From Mycobacterium sp. 852002-51971_SCH5477799-a (lineage in GTDB: Bacteria > Actinomycetota > Actinomycetes > Mycobacteriales > Mycobacteriaceae), in contig NZ_LZIF01000075.1 in NCBI RefSeq assembly GCF_001667145.1, positions 158,884 to 222,883 of the forward strand: a DNA stretch of 64,000 nucleotides, in the 5' to 3' direction. This document shows positions 17,662 through 29,482 of this stretch, piece by piece; the stretch's first letter is position 1, and each line of letters begins with the position of its first letter. The notes beneath the pieces were generated by a model. The model made no database searches and had not been told where the DNA came from. It worked only from the letters and a program-made list of their open reading frames with translations. The position numbers were made by a program, and so were the translations under genes.

Positions 17662-18587
17662 ACGAGAGCGCGCCACGCACCGTGTTGATGGTGGCCCACA
17701 CCGGCCGAGAGGAGGCCACCGAGACCGCGCGGCGCGTACAGAAAGTGCTGAGCGACAAAGGGATCGAGCTTCGTGTGCTGTCCGCCGAGGCGGTCGACAA
17801 GGGGCCGATGCACCTGGCCCCCGATGACATGCGCGCCCTGGGTATCGAGATCGAGGTGGTCAACGCCGACCCCCAGGCGGCCGCGGGCTGCGAACTGGTG
17901 CTGGCGCTCGGCGGCGACGGCACGTTCCTGCGGGCCGCCGAACTGGCCCGCAACGCCAATATCCCGGTGCTGGGCATCAACCTCGGCCGCATCGGTTTCA
18001 TGGCCGAGGCCGAGGCCGAGGCCATCGACCGGGTGCTGGATCATGTTGTCGCACAAGATTATCGGGTGGAGAATCGGTTGACGCTCGACGTGATGGTGCG
18101 CCACGGTGGCGACGTCTCGGTACATGGTTGGGCGCTGAACGAAGTCAGCTTGGAGAAGGGTCCCCGGCTGGGTGTGCTCGGCGTGGTCCTCGAGATCGAC
18201 GGGCGCCCGGTGTCGGCGTTCGGCTGCGACGGGGTCCTGGTATCGACGCCGACCGGATCCACCGCCTACGCGTTCTCCGCCGGCGGGCCGGTGTTGTGGC
18301 CGGACCTGGAGGCAATCCTGGTGGTACCCAACAACGCTCACGCGCTGTTCGGCCGCCCCATGGTCACCAGCCCGGACGCCACCATCGCGATCGAGATCGA
18401 GGCCGACGGCCATGACGCCCTGGTGTTCTGCGACGGTCGCCGCGAGATGCTGGTACCGGCGGGCAGCCGGCTGGAGGTAAAGCGTTGCGACACACCGGTG
18501 AAATGGGCCCGGCTGGACAGCGCCCCGTTCACCGACCGGCTGGTGCGCAAATTCCGGTTGCCGGTGACCGGGTGGCGCGGGAACTGA
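17658..18587 (+). CDS. nadK: Inorganic polyphosphate/ATP-NAD kinase
   Basis: 309 residues; phosphorylates NAD to NADP, in mycobacteria with ATP or polyphosphate. Motifs: [15 protein letters not shown] (GGDG phosphate-binding loop with catalytic Asp), [22 protein letters not shown] and the glycine-rich [19 protein letters not shown] at 17658 overlaps the tlyA stop by 4 bases, so the genes are coupled. It lies between tlyA and recN as in Rv1695. Confidence 0.95.
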   Translation: MNESAPRTVLMVAHTGREEATETARRVQKVLSDKGIELRVLSAEAVDKGPMHLAPDDMRALGIEIEVVNADPQAAAGCELVLALGGDGTFLRAAELARNANIPVLGINLGRIGFMAEAEAEAIDRVLDHVVAQDYRVENRLTLDVMVRHGGDVSVHGWALNEVSLEKGPRLGVLGVVLEIDGRPVSAFGCDGVLVSTPTGSTAYAFSAGGPVLWPDLEAILVVPNNAHALFGRPMVTSPDATIAIEIEADGHDALVFCDGRREMLVPAGSRLEVKRCDTPVKWARLDSAPFTDRLVRKFRLPVTGWRGN

Positions 18588-18612
18588 CGGCCTTAGCTCT
18601 GGTGCTAGCTGA

Positions 18613-20364
18613 ATGCTGACCGAAATCCGCATCGAGTCACTCGGTGCCATCAGCGCCGCGGTGGGGGAGTTCGGCCGCGGCCTGACCGTATTGACCGGTG
18701 AGACCGGCACGGGCAAGACGATGGTGGTGACCGGGTTGCACCTGCTCGGCGGTGCCCGCGCGGACGCGACCCGGGTGCGGTCCGGTGCGGACCGGGCGAT
18801 CGTCGAAGGCCGTTTCACCACAACCGATCTCGACGAAGCCACGATCATCAAGCTGAACGACATGCTGGACGCCTCGGGCGCCGAACGCGACGAGGACGGC
18901 AGCGTGATCGCGCTGCGCTCGGTCAGCCGGGACGGACCGTCGCGGGCGTACCTCGGCGGCCGCAGCGTGCCGGCCAAGTCACTGGGCGACTTCACGGCCG
19001 GGCTGCTGACCCTGCACGGGCAGAACGACCAGCTGCGGCTCATGCGGCCCGAGGAGCAGTGCGGCGCGCTGGACCGGTTCGCGAAGGCCGGCCCCGCACT
19101 GGAGCGTTACAGCAAACTGCGCGACGCTTGGCTGTCGGCCCGGCGCGACCTGCTGGACCGCCGCAACCGGATGCGCGAGCTCGCGCTGGAGGCCGACCGG
19201 CTGAACTTCGCGCTCAACGAGATCGATGCGGTGGACCCGCAACCCGGCGAGGACGATGCCCTGGTCGCGGACATCCTGCGGCTCTCCGAACTGGACACCC
19301 TGCGCGAGGCCGCGGCCGGCGCCCGTGCGGCTTTGTCCTCGGACGAGGCCGACGGATCCGGATTCAGCGCGACCGACAGCCTCGGAAAGGCAAGGGCCGC
19401 ACTGGAATCGACGGACGACGCGAAGCTGCTGGCGTTGGCCGGCCAGCTCGGCGAGGTGCTGACGGTGGTCGTCGACGCGGCCGGTGAGCTGGGCGGCTTC
19501 CTCGAGGAGCTGCCGGTCGATGCCAGCGCGCTGGAATCCAAACTGGCCCGCCAGGCCGAACTGCGCACGCTGACACGCAAGTACGCCGCGGACATCGACG
19601 GCGTGCTGGCCTGGGCCCGTGAATCCAGGGAGCGACTGGCCCAACTCGACGTCTCCGAGGAAGGGCTGGCCGCGCTGACGAAGCGGGTCGACGAACTCGC
19701 GCACGAATTGGCCCAGGCCGCGGTCGATCTGAGCAACATCCGGCGCAAGGCCGCCAAGCGGCTCGCCAAAGAGGTCACCGCCGAGCTGTCCGGGCTGGCG
19801 ATGGCCGACGCGCAATTCAGCATCGGCGTCACCGTCGAGGTCGCGTCGGCCGCCGAGGACGCCGCCACGCTGATGCTGCCCTCGGGCGAGCTCGCCCGCG
19901 CCGGCGCCGACGGGGTCGACCAGGTGGAGTTCGGCTTCGCGGCCCACCGCGGGATGGACCAGCTGCCGCTGGCGAAGAGCGCGTCGGGGGGCGAGCTGTC
20001 CCGGGTGATGCTGGCGTTGGAAGTGGTGCTGGCCGCCTCGGCGGCGGGCACGACCATGGTCTTCGACGAGGTCGATGCCGGCGTTGGCGGCCGGGCGGCG
20101 GTGCAGATCGGGCGGCGGCTGGCGCGGCTGGCGCGCACCCATCAGGTCATCGTGGTCACCCACCTTCCGCAGGTCGCGGCGTACGCCGACGTGCACCTGG
20201 TGGTGCATGGAGCCGGACCCAAGGGAACCAGCGTGGTGCGGCGGGTCGCCGACGACGAGCGGGTGGCCGAGCTGGCGCGGATGCTGGCCGGGCTGGGCGA
20301 ATCCGACAGCGGCCGCGCGCACGCCCGTGAACTGCTCGACGCGGCGCAGAAGGATGAGATCTAA
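18613..20364 (+). CDS. recN: DNA repair protein RecN
   Basis: 583 residues, an SMC-like ATPase in double-strand-break repair. Walker A is LTGETGTGKTMVV near residue 30; the centre is a long Ala/Glu/Arg-rich coiled coil; the C-terminal head has SGGELSRVMLALEVVL (signature) and MVFDEVDAGVGG (Walker B), then HLPQVAAYAD. Start ATG 18613, 25 bases after nadK. Length agrees with other actinobacterial RecN proteins. Confidence 0.95.
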   Translation: MLTEIRIESLGAISAAVGEFGRGLTVLTGETGTGKTMVVTGLHLLGGARADATRVRSGADRAIVEGRFTTTDLDEATIIKLNDMLDASGAERDEDGSVIALRSVSRDGPSRAYLGGRSVPAKSLGDFTAGLLTLHGQNDQLRLMRPEEQCGALDRFAKAGPALERYSKLRDAWLSARRDLLDRRNRMRELALEADRLNFALNEIDAVDPQPGEDDALVADILRLSELDTLREAAAGARAALSSDEADGSGFSATDSLGKARAALESTDDAKLLALAGQLGEVLTVVVDAAGELGGFLEELPVDASALESKLARQAELRTLTRKYAADIDGVLAWARESRERLAQLDVSEEGLAALTKRVDELAHELAQAAVDLSNIRRKAAKRLAKEVTAELSGLAMADAQFSIGVTVEVASAAEDAATLMLPSGELARAGADGVDQVEFGFAAHRGMDQLPLAKSASGGELSRVMLALEVVLAASAAGTTMVFDEVDAGVGGRAAVQIGRRLARLARTHQVIVVTHLPQVAAYADVHLVVHGAGPKGTSVVRRVADDERVAELARMLAGLGESDSGRAHARELLDAAQKDEI

Positions 20365-20477
20365 CCGTCCGGAACACGTGATACAGCTGTGACTCGTGGG
20401 ACTCTAGATAACTTCTGAGGCTGATGTTACGGCGCGCCTCCCGTCCTCGCCGGGGCTTCGCGGACAGAATCGCCCCC

Positions 20478-21659
20478 ATGAAGATGTCAGGCCTGCTTTC
20501 CCGTAACCCCGCCCGGCCGGGCCTCGTCGGCACCGCCCGCGTTGACCGGAACATCGACCGACTGCTGCGTAGGGTCTGCCCCGGCGACATCGTGGTGCTC
20601 GACGTCCTTGATCTGGACCGCATCACGGCCGACGCGCTGGTGGAGGCTGACATCGCCGCGGTCGTCAACGCGTCTCCGTCGGTGTCGGGCCGCTACCCGA
20701 ACATGGGCCCCGAGGTGCTGGTCAACAACGGGGTGACGCTGATCGACGAGGCCGGACCCGACATCTTCAGGAAGGTCAAGGACGGCTCCAAGATCCGCCT
20801 GCACGAGGGCGGGGTGTACGTCGGCGATCGCAGGCTGGTCCGCGGGACCGAGCGCACCGACCACGACATCGCCGACCTGATGCGCGAGGCCAAGAGCGGA
20901 CTGTCCGCGCACCTGGAGGCGTTCGCCGGCAACACGATCGAGTTCATCAAGAGCGAGAGCCCGCTGCTGATCGACGGCATCGGCATCCCCGACGTCGACG
21001 TCGACCTGCGCCGCCGGCATGTGGTGATCGTCGCCGACGAGCCCAGCGCCGAGGAGGACCTGAAGTCGCTCAAGCCGTTCATCAAGGAGTATCAGCCGGC
21101 CCTGATCGGGGTGGGCACCGGCGCCGACGTCTTGCGCAAGGCGGGCTACCGCCCCCAGGTCATCGTCGGCGACCCCGACCAGATCAGCACCGACGCGCTC
21201 AAGTGCGGTGCCCAGGTCGTGTTGCCCGCCGACGCCGACGGCCACGCGCCCGGGCTGGAACGCATCCAGGATCTCGGCGTCGGGGCGATGACGTTCCCGG
21301 CCGCCGGTTCGGCGATCGACCTGGCCCTGCTGCTGGCCGATCACCACGGCGCCGCGCTGTTGGTGACGGCCGGTCACACCGCCAACATCGAGACGTTCTT
21401 CGACCGCACCCGCGCGCACAGCAACCCCTCCACCTTCCTCACCCGGCTGCGGGTGGGCGAGAAGGTGGTGGACGCCAAGGCCGTGGCCACCCTGTACCGC
21501 AATCACATCTCGGCGGGCGCCATCGCGCTGCTGGCGCTGACCATGCTGATCGCCGTCATCGTCGCGCTGTGGGTATCACGCACCGACGGCGTGGTGCTGC
21601 ACTGGGTCACCGACTACTGGAACCACTTCTGCCTGACGGTGCAGAAGTGGGTCACCTAA
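20478..21659 (+). CDS. SteA-like membrane protein (Rv1697 type)
   Basis: 393 residues, the counterpart of Rv1697 and of the corynebacterial SteA protein linked to cell-envelope assembly and septation. The cytoplasmic part holds a TPK-like Rossmann region (RRRHVVIVADEPSAEEDLKSLKPFIKEYQP, GVGTGADVLRKAGYRPQVIVGDPDQIS, VLPADADGHAPG) that recalls thiamine pyrophosphokinase-type folds. A single C-terminal membrane helix follows (HISAGAIALLALTMLIAVIVALWV). The ATG at 20478 (MKMSGLLSRNPARPGL) matches the family start; the in-frame extension upstream is Arg-rich and not conserved. One base separates its stop from mctB, fitting the SteA/SteB pairing. Confidence 0.85.
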   Translation: MKMSGLLSRNPARPGLVGTARVDRNIDRLLRRVCPGDIVVLDVLDLDRITADALVEADIAAVVNASPSVSGRYPNMGPEVLVNNGVTLIDEAGPDIFRKVKDGSKIRLHEGGVYVGDRRLVRGTERTDHDIADLMREAKSGLSAHLEAFAGNTIEFIKSESPLLIDGIGIPDVDVDLRRRHVVIVADEPSAEEDLKSLKPFIKEYQPALIGVGTGADVLRKAGYRPQVIVGDPDQISTDALKCGAQVVLPADADGHAPGLERIQDLGVGAMTFPAAGSAIDLALLLADHHGAALLVTAGHTANIETFFDRTRAHSNPSTFLTRLRVGEKVVDAKAVATLYRNHISAGAIALLALTMLIAVIVALWVSRTDGVVLHWVTDYWNHFCLTVQKWVT

Positions 21660-22604
21660 ATGATCTCGTTGCGTCAACATGCCTTGTCGCTGGCCGCGGT
21701 CTTCCTGGCGCTGGCCGTGGGAGTCGTGCTGGGCTCCGGCTTCTTGTCGGACACCTTGTTGTCCAGCCTCCGCGACGAGAAGCGCGACTTGAACACCCAG
21801 ATCAGCGGGCTGAACGACCAGAAGAATGTGCTGAACGAAAAGCTCAGCGCGGCAAACAATTTCGACACCCAACTGGTCGGCCGGATAGTGCACGACGCGC
21901 TGGGCGGCAAGTCGGTGGTGGTGTTTCGCACCCCGGACGCCCAGGACGACGACGTGGCCGCGGTGTCGAAGTTCATCGGTCAGGCCGGCGGCACGGTGAC
22001 CGGGACGGTGTCGTTGACGCAGGAGTTCGTGGAGGCCAACTCTGCGGAGAAGCTGCAGACGGTGGTCAACTCCTCGGTGCTGCCCGCGGGCCAGCAGCTG
22101 AGCACCAAGCTCGTCGACCAGGGTTCGCAGGCGGGCGACCTGATGGGCATCGCCCTGCTGGCCAACGCGAACCCGGCAGCGCCGGCGGTCGATGAGATCC
22201 AGCGCAACACCGTGCTGGCGGCGCTGCGTGACACCGGCTTCATCACCTATCAGGCCACCGATCACCTGGCCGCGGCCAACGCCGCGCTGGTCGTCACAGG
22301 GGGCGCGCTGCCCCCGGACGCCGGCAACAAGGGCGTCAGCGTGGCCCGGTTCTCGGCCGCGTTGGCCCCGCACGGCTCGGGCACCCTGCTCGCCGGGCGC
22401 GACGGTTCGGCAACCGGAGGCGCCGCCGTGGCGGTGACCCGCGCCGACGCCGGGATGAACTCGGCGATCACCACCGTCGACGACGTCGACTCCGCGCCGG
22501 GGCGCATCACCGCGGTCCTGGGCCTGCACGACCTGCTGGGCGGCGGCCACGCCGGGCAGTACGGCACCGGGCACGGGGCGGCGTCAATCACGGTGCCTCA
22601 GTAG
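21660..22604 (+). CDS. mctB: MctB/SteB-like copper transporter/channel protein (Rv1698 type)
   Basis: 314 residues. Rv1698 was reported as an outer-membrane channel (MctB) needed for copper resistance, while the corynebacterial relative SteB acts with SteA. Visible features are an N-terminal membrane anchor (HALSLAAVFLALAVGVVLGSGFL), a coiled coil (LRDEKRDLNTQISGLNDQKNVLNEKLS) and an extracytoplasmic domain ending in SITVPQ. The ATG follows the steA-like stop directly, so the two proteins are probably made together. The coiled coil supports partner binding more clearly than channel formation, which cannot be judged from sequence. Confidence 0.87.
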   Translation: MISLRQHALSLAAVFLALAVGVVLGSGFLSDTLLSSLRDEKRDLNTQISGLNDQKNVLNEKLSAANNFDTQLVGRIVHDALGGKSVVVFRTPDAQDDDVAAVSKFIGQAGGTVTGTVSLTQEFVEANSAEKLQTVVNSSVLPAGQQLSTKLVDQGSQAGDLMGIALLANANPAAPAVDEIQRNTVLAALRDTGFITYQATDHLAAANAALVVTGGALPPDAGNKGVSVARFSAALAPHGSGTLLAGRDGSATGGAAVAVTRADAGMNSAITTVDDVDSAPGRITAVLGLHDLLGGGHAGQYGTGHGAASITVPQ

Positions 22605-22675
22605 CGGGCGTGTTAGCCGCGGCACAGGGCGGCGGATGTTAGGGTGGGTTTCCGTGGGTCGGCAGGCCCATCTAG

Positions 22676-25090
<2,415 letters not shown>

Positions 25091-25094
<4 letters not shown>

Positions 25095-26032
25095 CGACGG
25101 CGGCGCTCGACACGCAGCTGCAGGGCTACCTCGACCATCTGACGATCGAGCGCGGCGTCGCCGCGAACACCCTCAGCTCGTACAGCCGCGACCTGCGCCG
25201 CTACACAAAACACTTGTCCGACCGTGGAATCCACGACCTCGCCAAGGTGGGGGAGAACGACGTCAGCGAATTCCTGGTGGCGCTGCGCCGCGGCGATCCC
25301 GACACCGGGGCCGCCGCGCTGTCCGCGGTGTCCGCGGCGCGGGCGCTGATCGCGGTGCGGGGCCTGCATCGATTCGCCGCCGCCGAAGGGCTGGCCGAAC
25401 TCGACGTGGCGCGTGCCGTCCGGCCACCGACGCCGGGCCGACGACTGCCCAAAAGTTTGACGATCGACCAGGTGCTGGCGTTACTGGAGGCCGCGGGCGG
25501 CGACAGCCCTGCCGACGGCCCGCTGACCCTGCGTAACCGGGCGCTGCTGGAACTCCTGTACTCCACCGGCGCGCGCATCTCCGAAGCGGTCGGCCTCGAC
25601 GTCGACGACGTCGACACGCACGCGCGCTCGGTGTTGTTGCGCGGCAAGGGCGGTAAGCAACGGCTGGTGCCGATCGGGCGTCCCGCCGTCGCGGCCCTGG
25701 ACGCATACCTGGTGCGGGGCCGTTCGGAGTTGGCGCGCCGCGGGCGCGGAACGCCGGGCATCTTCCTCAATGTGCGCGGGGGGCGGTTGTCGCGGCAAAG
25801 CGCGTGGCAGGTCCTGCAGGACGCGGCCGAGCGTGCCGGCATCACCTCGGGGGTGTCGCCGCACATGCTGCGGCATTCCTTCGCGACCCACCTGCTGGAG
25901 GGCGGCGCCGACGTGCGGGTTGTGCAGGAGTTGCTCGGGCACGCCTCGGTGACGACGACGCAGATCTACACCATGGTCACCGTGCACGCGCTGCGCGAGG
26001 TGTGGGCCGGGGCCCACCCGCGGGCGCAGTAG
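25091..26032 (+). CDS. xerD: Tyrosine recombinase XerD
   Basis: 313 residues; with XerC it resolves chromosome dimers at dif. It has an N-terminal SAM-like core-binding domain and a C-terminal catalytic domain with [16 protein letters not shown] (Arg), [13 protein letters not shown] (Lys), [37 protein letters not shown] (His, Arg, His and nucleophile Tyr). ATG at 25091 overlaps the NUDIX stop and gives the standard start [17 protein letters not shown]. It is distinct from the element integrase at 32664. Confidence 0.95.
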
Positions 26033-26065
26033 TCTTCTCCACCCCGCCCGGCCAGCTCAGCCGGC

Positions 26066-26821
26066 TCAGCCGCCGAGGTAGTCGGACTCCAGCACCAGGT
26101 CGGACACCAGTGTCTGGTACTCGACGTGGGCCTTGTGCTCGACGGTGTTGAACAGCTTGCCCTGCTGTCGCCGCATGTACTCGCGATACTTCGGCGCACC
26201 GGGCACCCGAACGTTGTCGGCGACCACGATGGAGCCCGGATGCAACCACTGCCGATCCAGGATGCTGTTCAGGTCGTCCAGGTAGGCGTCCTTGTCGTGA
26301 TCGAGGAACACGAAATCCAGTGTGCCGGCGGTAAATCCATGTTCGTCGGCCAGCGCGTCCAGGGTGCGCCCACCATCGCCGATGGTGCCGACCACACACG
26401 TCACGCGGTCGGCGACGCCAGCGTGCGCCCAGATCTGGCGGGCGTTGGCGGCGTTGGCCTCGGCCAGTTCGACCGAGAACACCTTGGCCTTCGGGGCGGC
26501 CCTGGCGATGCGCAGGGCGCCGTATCCGCAGTAGGTGCCCAGCTCGAGCGCCAGCGACGGATCGGCGCGCCGCACGGCGGCGTCGAGCAGCAGCCCCTTC
26601 TCGTCGCCGACATTGATCAGCAGCGACTTTTCGTACGCGAACTTGTCGATGGTGGCCAGCACGTCGTCGACGTCGCCGGCCCGGGCGTTCCGCAGGACGT
26701 ACTCGACGGCGGCCGCCTCGCGCCCGTCACCGATCTGGCCGGTGGTGGTGATGTTCCGGGCGCCGGCGGCGATGCGCCAAAACGACCACCGCAGGAGAGG
26801 AATCCGTCGCTTGAGATCCAT
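26066..26821 (-). CDS. Class I SAM-dependent O-methyltransferase (Rv1703c, catechol-O-methyltransferase-like)
   Basis: 251 residues. The SAM motif is ALELGTYCGYGALRIA and VFSVELAEANAANAR; the metal/catechol-type motif is FVFLDHDKDAYLDDL, and ADNVRVPGAPKYREYM follows. These agree with COMT-type methyltransferases; the natural substrate is unknown. ATG at 26821 (MDLKRRIPLLRWSFWRI) is favoured; the in-frame extension of 12 codons upstream lacks support. It converges on xerD with only 33 bases between stops. Confidence 0.85.
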   Translation of the reverse strand: MDLKRRIPLLRWSFWRIAAGARNITTTGQIGDGREAAAVEYVLRNARAGDVDDVLATIDKFAYEKSLLINVGDEKGLLLDAAVRRADPSLALELGTYCGYGALRIARAAPKAKVFSVELAEANAANARQIWAHAGVADRVTCVVGTIGDGGRTLDALADEHGFTAGTLDFVFLDHDKDAYLDDLNSILDRQWLHPGSIVVADNVRVPGAPKYREYMRRQQGKLFNTVEHKAHVEYQTLVSDLVLESDYLGG

Positions 26822-27098
26822 AGACGTCACGATAGGCCGTGGACTCATCGCGCCCATCGCCCGTGGTGGTGACGATGGACCATTCGCTAGAGCGATAGCG
26901 CCGGTGCTAGCGCGTTTCGGAGTCGCATCGCCCTCCGAAATTGGTGCTGCTGTGACTGAAGTTAACAGGCTGTCGGGATGTGCGTTCTACCACCCAATTT
27001 TGCGCATATTAGCTGGTTAATTGCCTGCGGGTCGCCGGGTTTCGCGCCACGAACCCGTTAGACTTTCCGACGATGTTCACCTCCCGAACACCCCCGCC
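26822..27098. promoter_or_regulatory. Divergent intergenic region before parA, containing a palindromic CTAG repeat
   Basis: The 277 bases between the divergent methyltransferase and parA genes must hold both promoters. The segment 26896-26913 (TAGCGCCGGTGCTAGCGC) is shared in inverted orientation with 32364-32383. A wider pair CGCTAG (26885-26890) and CTAGCG (26907-26912) forms an imperfect stem. Near 26995-27019 the sequence is AT-rich (ATTTTGCGCATATTAGCTGGTTAATT), a likely promoter zone. M. tuberculosis carries Rv1704c-Rv1707 here; they are absent. Confidence 0.45.
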
Positions 27099-27962
27099 AT
27101 GACCGAGCAGCCGGACACCGGCGCCGAGCTCGGCCTGACCGGGCGGCCGCTCCGGGAGATCCCGGAGCCACAGCCGCGCACCTCGCACGGCCCGGCCAAG
27201 GTCATCGCCATGTGCAACCAGAAAGGCGGCGTCGGCAAGACCACGTCCACCATCAACCTGGGCGCCGCGCTCGCCGAATACGGCCGCCGGGTGCTGCTGG
27301 TGGACATGGATCCGCAGGGCGCGCTGTCGGCGGGCCTGGGCGTGCCGCATTACGAGCTGGACAAGACCATCCACAACGTCCTGGTCGAGCCGCGGGTGTC
27401 GATCGACGACGTGTTGCTGCAGACCCGCGTCAAGCACATGGACCTGGTGCCCAGCAACATCGACCTGTCGGCCGCCGAGATTCAGCTGGTCAACGAGGTG
27501 GGACGCGAGCAGACGCTGGGCCGCGCGCTGCACCCGGTGCTCGATCGCTACGACTACGTGCTGATCGACTGCCAGCCCTCGCTGGGGTTGCTCACGGTCA
27601 ACGGCCTGGCCTGTGCCGACGGCGTGGTGATCCCCACCGAGTGCGAGTACTTCTCGCTGCGCGGGCTGGCGCTGCTGACCGACACCGTCGATAAGGTGCG
27701 CGACCGGCTCAACCCGAAGCTCGAGATCAGCGGGATCCTGCTTACCCGATACGACCCCCGCACGGTCAACTCGCGCGAGGTGATGGCCCGGGTGGTGGAG
27801 CGGTTCGGCGACCTGGTCTTCGACACCGTCATCACCCGCACTGTCCGATTCCCGGAGACCAGCGTCGCCGGCGAACCCATCACCACGTGGGCCCCGCGAT
27901 CCACGGGGGCCATCGCCTATCGCGCGCTGGCCCGCGAGTTCATCGACCGATTCGGCGCGTGA
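27099..27962 (+). CDS. ParA/Soj-family ATPase (Rv1708 type)
   Basis: 287 residues. It has the deviant Walker A of ParA/MinD ATPases, CNQKGGVGKTTSTINLGAALA, then VLLVDMDPQGALSAGLG and DYVLIDCQPSLGLLTVNGL. Such proteins position cargo on the nucleoid. No parB lies beside it; instead it is coupled to scpA and scpB, condensin partners, so a role in chromosome organisation is likely (inference). The ATG at 27099 (MTEQPDTGAELG) is preferred; upstream in-frame codons lack a recognisable ribosome site. The last four bases overlap scpA. Confidence 0.88.
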   Translation: MTEQPDTGAELGLTGRPLREIPEPQPRTSHGPAKVIAMCNQKGGVGKTTSTINLGAALAEYGRRVLLVDMDPQGALSAGLGVPHYELDKTIHNVLVEPRVSIDDVLLQTRVKHMDLVPSNIDLSAAEIQLVNEVGREQTLGRALHPVLDRYDYVLIDCQPSLGLLTVNGLACADGVVIPTECEYFSLRGLALLTDTVDKVRDRLNPKLEISGILLTRYDPRTVNSREVMARVVERFGDLVFDTVITRTVRFPETSVAGEPITTWAPRSTGAIAYRALAREFIDRFGA

Positions 27963-28774
27963 ACGCGACCGAAACCGGTGAGGCGCCACAGCAGAACGGC
28001 TTCCAGGTTCGCCTGACCAATTTCGAGGGCCCGTTCGACCTGTTGCTGCAGCTGATCTTTGCCCATCGCCTCGACGTGACGGAGGTGGCGCTGCACCAGG
28101 TCACCGACGACTTCATCGCCTACACCCGCGAGATCGGCCCGCAGCTGGAGCTGGAGGAGACCACGGCGTTCCTGGTGGTCGCCGCGACCTTGCTGGACTT
28201 GAAGACCGCCCGGCTGCTGCCCGCCGGACGGGTCGACGACGACGAAGACCTGGCGCTGCTGGAGGTCCGCGACCTGCTCTTCGCCCGGTTGCTGCAATAT
28301 CGCGCGTTCAAGCACGTCGCCGAGATGTTCGCCGAGCTCGAGGCGACAGCCCTGCGCAGTTATCCGCGCTCGGTGTCGCTGGAGGACCGGTTCACCGCGC
28401 TGCTGCCCGAGGTGATGATCGGCGTCGACGCCGAACGCTTCGCCCAAATCGCCGCGATCGCCTTCAGCCCGCGACCCGTGCCGACCGTGTCGGTCGGGCA
28501 CCTGCACCAGGTGCAGGTGTCGGTTCCCGAGCAGGCCAAGAAGTTGTTGGCCATCCTGCAAGCGCGGGGCAGCGGTGCGTGGGCGACGTTCTCTGATCTG
28601 GTCGCCGACTGCGAGGCGTCGATGGAGGTGGTCGGGCGCTTCCTGGCGCTGCTCGAACTGTATCGGTCCCGGGCGGTAGCATTCGACCAGTCAGAGCCGC
28701 TTGGCGTGCTCCAAATCTCGTGGACCGGGGAACGTCCGGCGAGCGAAGCCTTGGTAGAAGTGCGGGACGAATAG
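27959..28774 (+). CDS. scpA: Segregation and condensation protein A
   Basis: 271 residues, the kleisin that bridges SMC heads. The N-terminal domain has the ScpA signature NFEGPFDLLLQLIFAHRLDVTEVAL and EETTAFLVVAATLLDLKTARLLP. The C-terminal winged helix follows (GAWATFSDLVADCEASMEVVGRFLALLELYRSRAVAFDQ). GTG at 27959 overlaps the parA stop by 4 bases, and scpB begins at the next base after its stop. Confidence 0.93.
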   Translation: MNATETGEAPQQNGFQVRLTNFEGPFDLLLQLIFAHRLDVTEVALHQVTDDFIAYTREIGPQLELEETTAFLVVAATLLDLKTARLLPAGRVDDDEDLALLEVRDLLFARLLQYRAFKHVAEMFAELEATALRSYPRSVSLEDRFTALLPEVMIGVDAERFAQIAAIAFSPRPVPTVSVGHLHQVQVSVPEQAKKLLAILQARGSGAWATFSDLVADCEASMEVVGRFLALLELYRSRAVAFDQSEPLGVLQISWTGERPASEALVEVRDE

Positions 28775-29482
28775 GTGACTGAAGATATGCCGGACGTCGA
28801 TCTCCAAGCAGATCTCGACGCGGGCATCCCGGACATCGCCGAAGTCGTGCCGATGGAGTCCGAAGAGCTCGGCTCGGTGCTCGAGGCGCTGCTGCTGGTG
28901 GTCGACACCCCGGTCACCGCGGAGGCGCTGGCGTCGGCCACGCAGCAACCGGTGTACCGGATCGCCGCCAAGTTGCAGGAGATGGGCGAGCAACTCACCG
29001 AACGCGACAGCGGCATCGACTTGCGGAAAAACAGCGAGGGCTGGCGGATGTACACCCGCGCCCGGTTCGCGCCCTATGTCGAGAAACTGCTGCTGGACGG
29101 GGCGCGGTCCAAGCTCACCCGGGCCGCGCTGGAGACGCTGGCCGTCGTGGCCTACCGCCAGCCGGTGACCCGCGCGCGGGTGAGCGCGGTGCGGGGCGTC
29201 AACGTCGACGCCGTGATGCGCACGCTGCTGGCGCGCGGCCTGATCACCGAGGCCGGGGTCGACGAGGACACCGGCGCGGTGACGTTCGCCACCACCGAGC
29301 TGTTCCTGGAGCGCCTGGGGCTGACCTCGCTGGCCGACCTGCCGGACATCGCGCCGCTGCTTCCCGACGTCGACGCGATCGAGGACCTCAGCGAATCCCT
29401 GGACAGCGAGCCACGTTTCATCAAACTGTCCGGCGGTCAACAGTCCGACCAGGCACTGACGTTCGACGTGGACCAGGATTGA
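28775..29482 (+). CDS. scpB: Segregation and condensation protein B
   Basis: 235 residues with two winged-helix domains: EELGSVLEALLLVVDTPVTAEALA near the N-terminus and TRAALETLAVVAYRQPVTRARVSAVRGVNVDAVMRTLLARGLI in the middle, the family hallmark. It forms the condensin complex with ScpA and SMC. GTG 28775 abuts the scpA stop; its own stop overlaps the pseudouridine synthase start (TGATG). Confidence 0.93.
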   Translation: MTEDMPDVDLQADLDAGIPDIAEVVPMESEELGSVLEALLLVVDTPVTAEALASATQQPVYRIAAKLQEMGEQLTERDSGIDLRKNSEGWRMYTRARFAPYVEKLLLDGARSKLTRAALETLAVVAYRQPVTRARVSAVRGVNVDAVMRTLLARGLITEAGVDEDTGAVTFATTELFLERLGLTSLADLPDIAPLLPDVDAIEDLSESLDSEPRFIKLSGGQQSDQALTFDVDQD

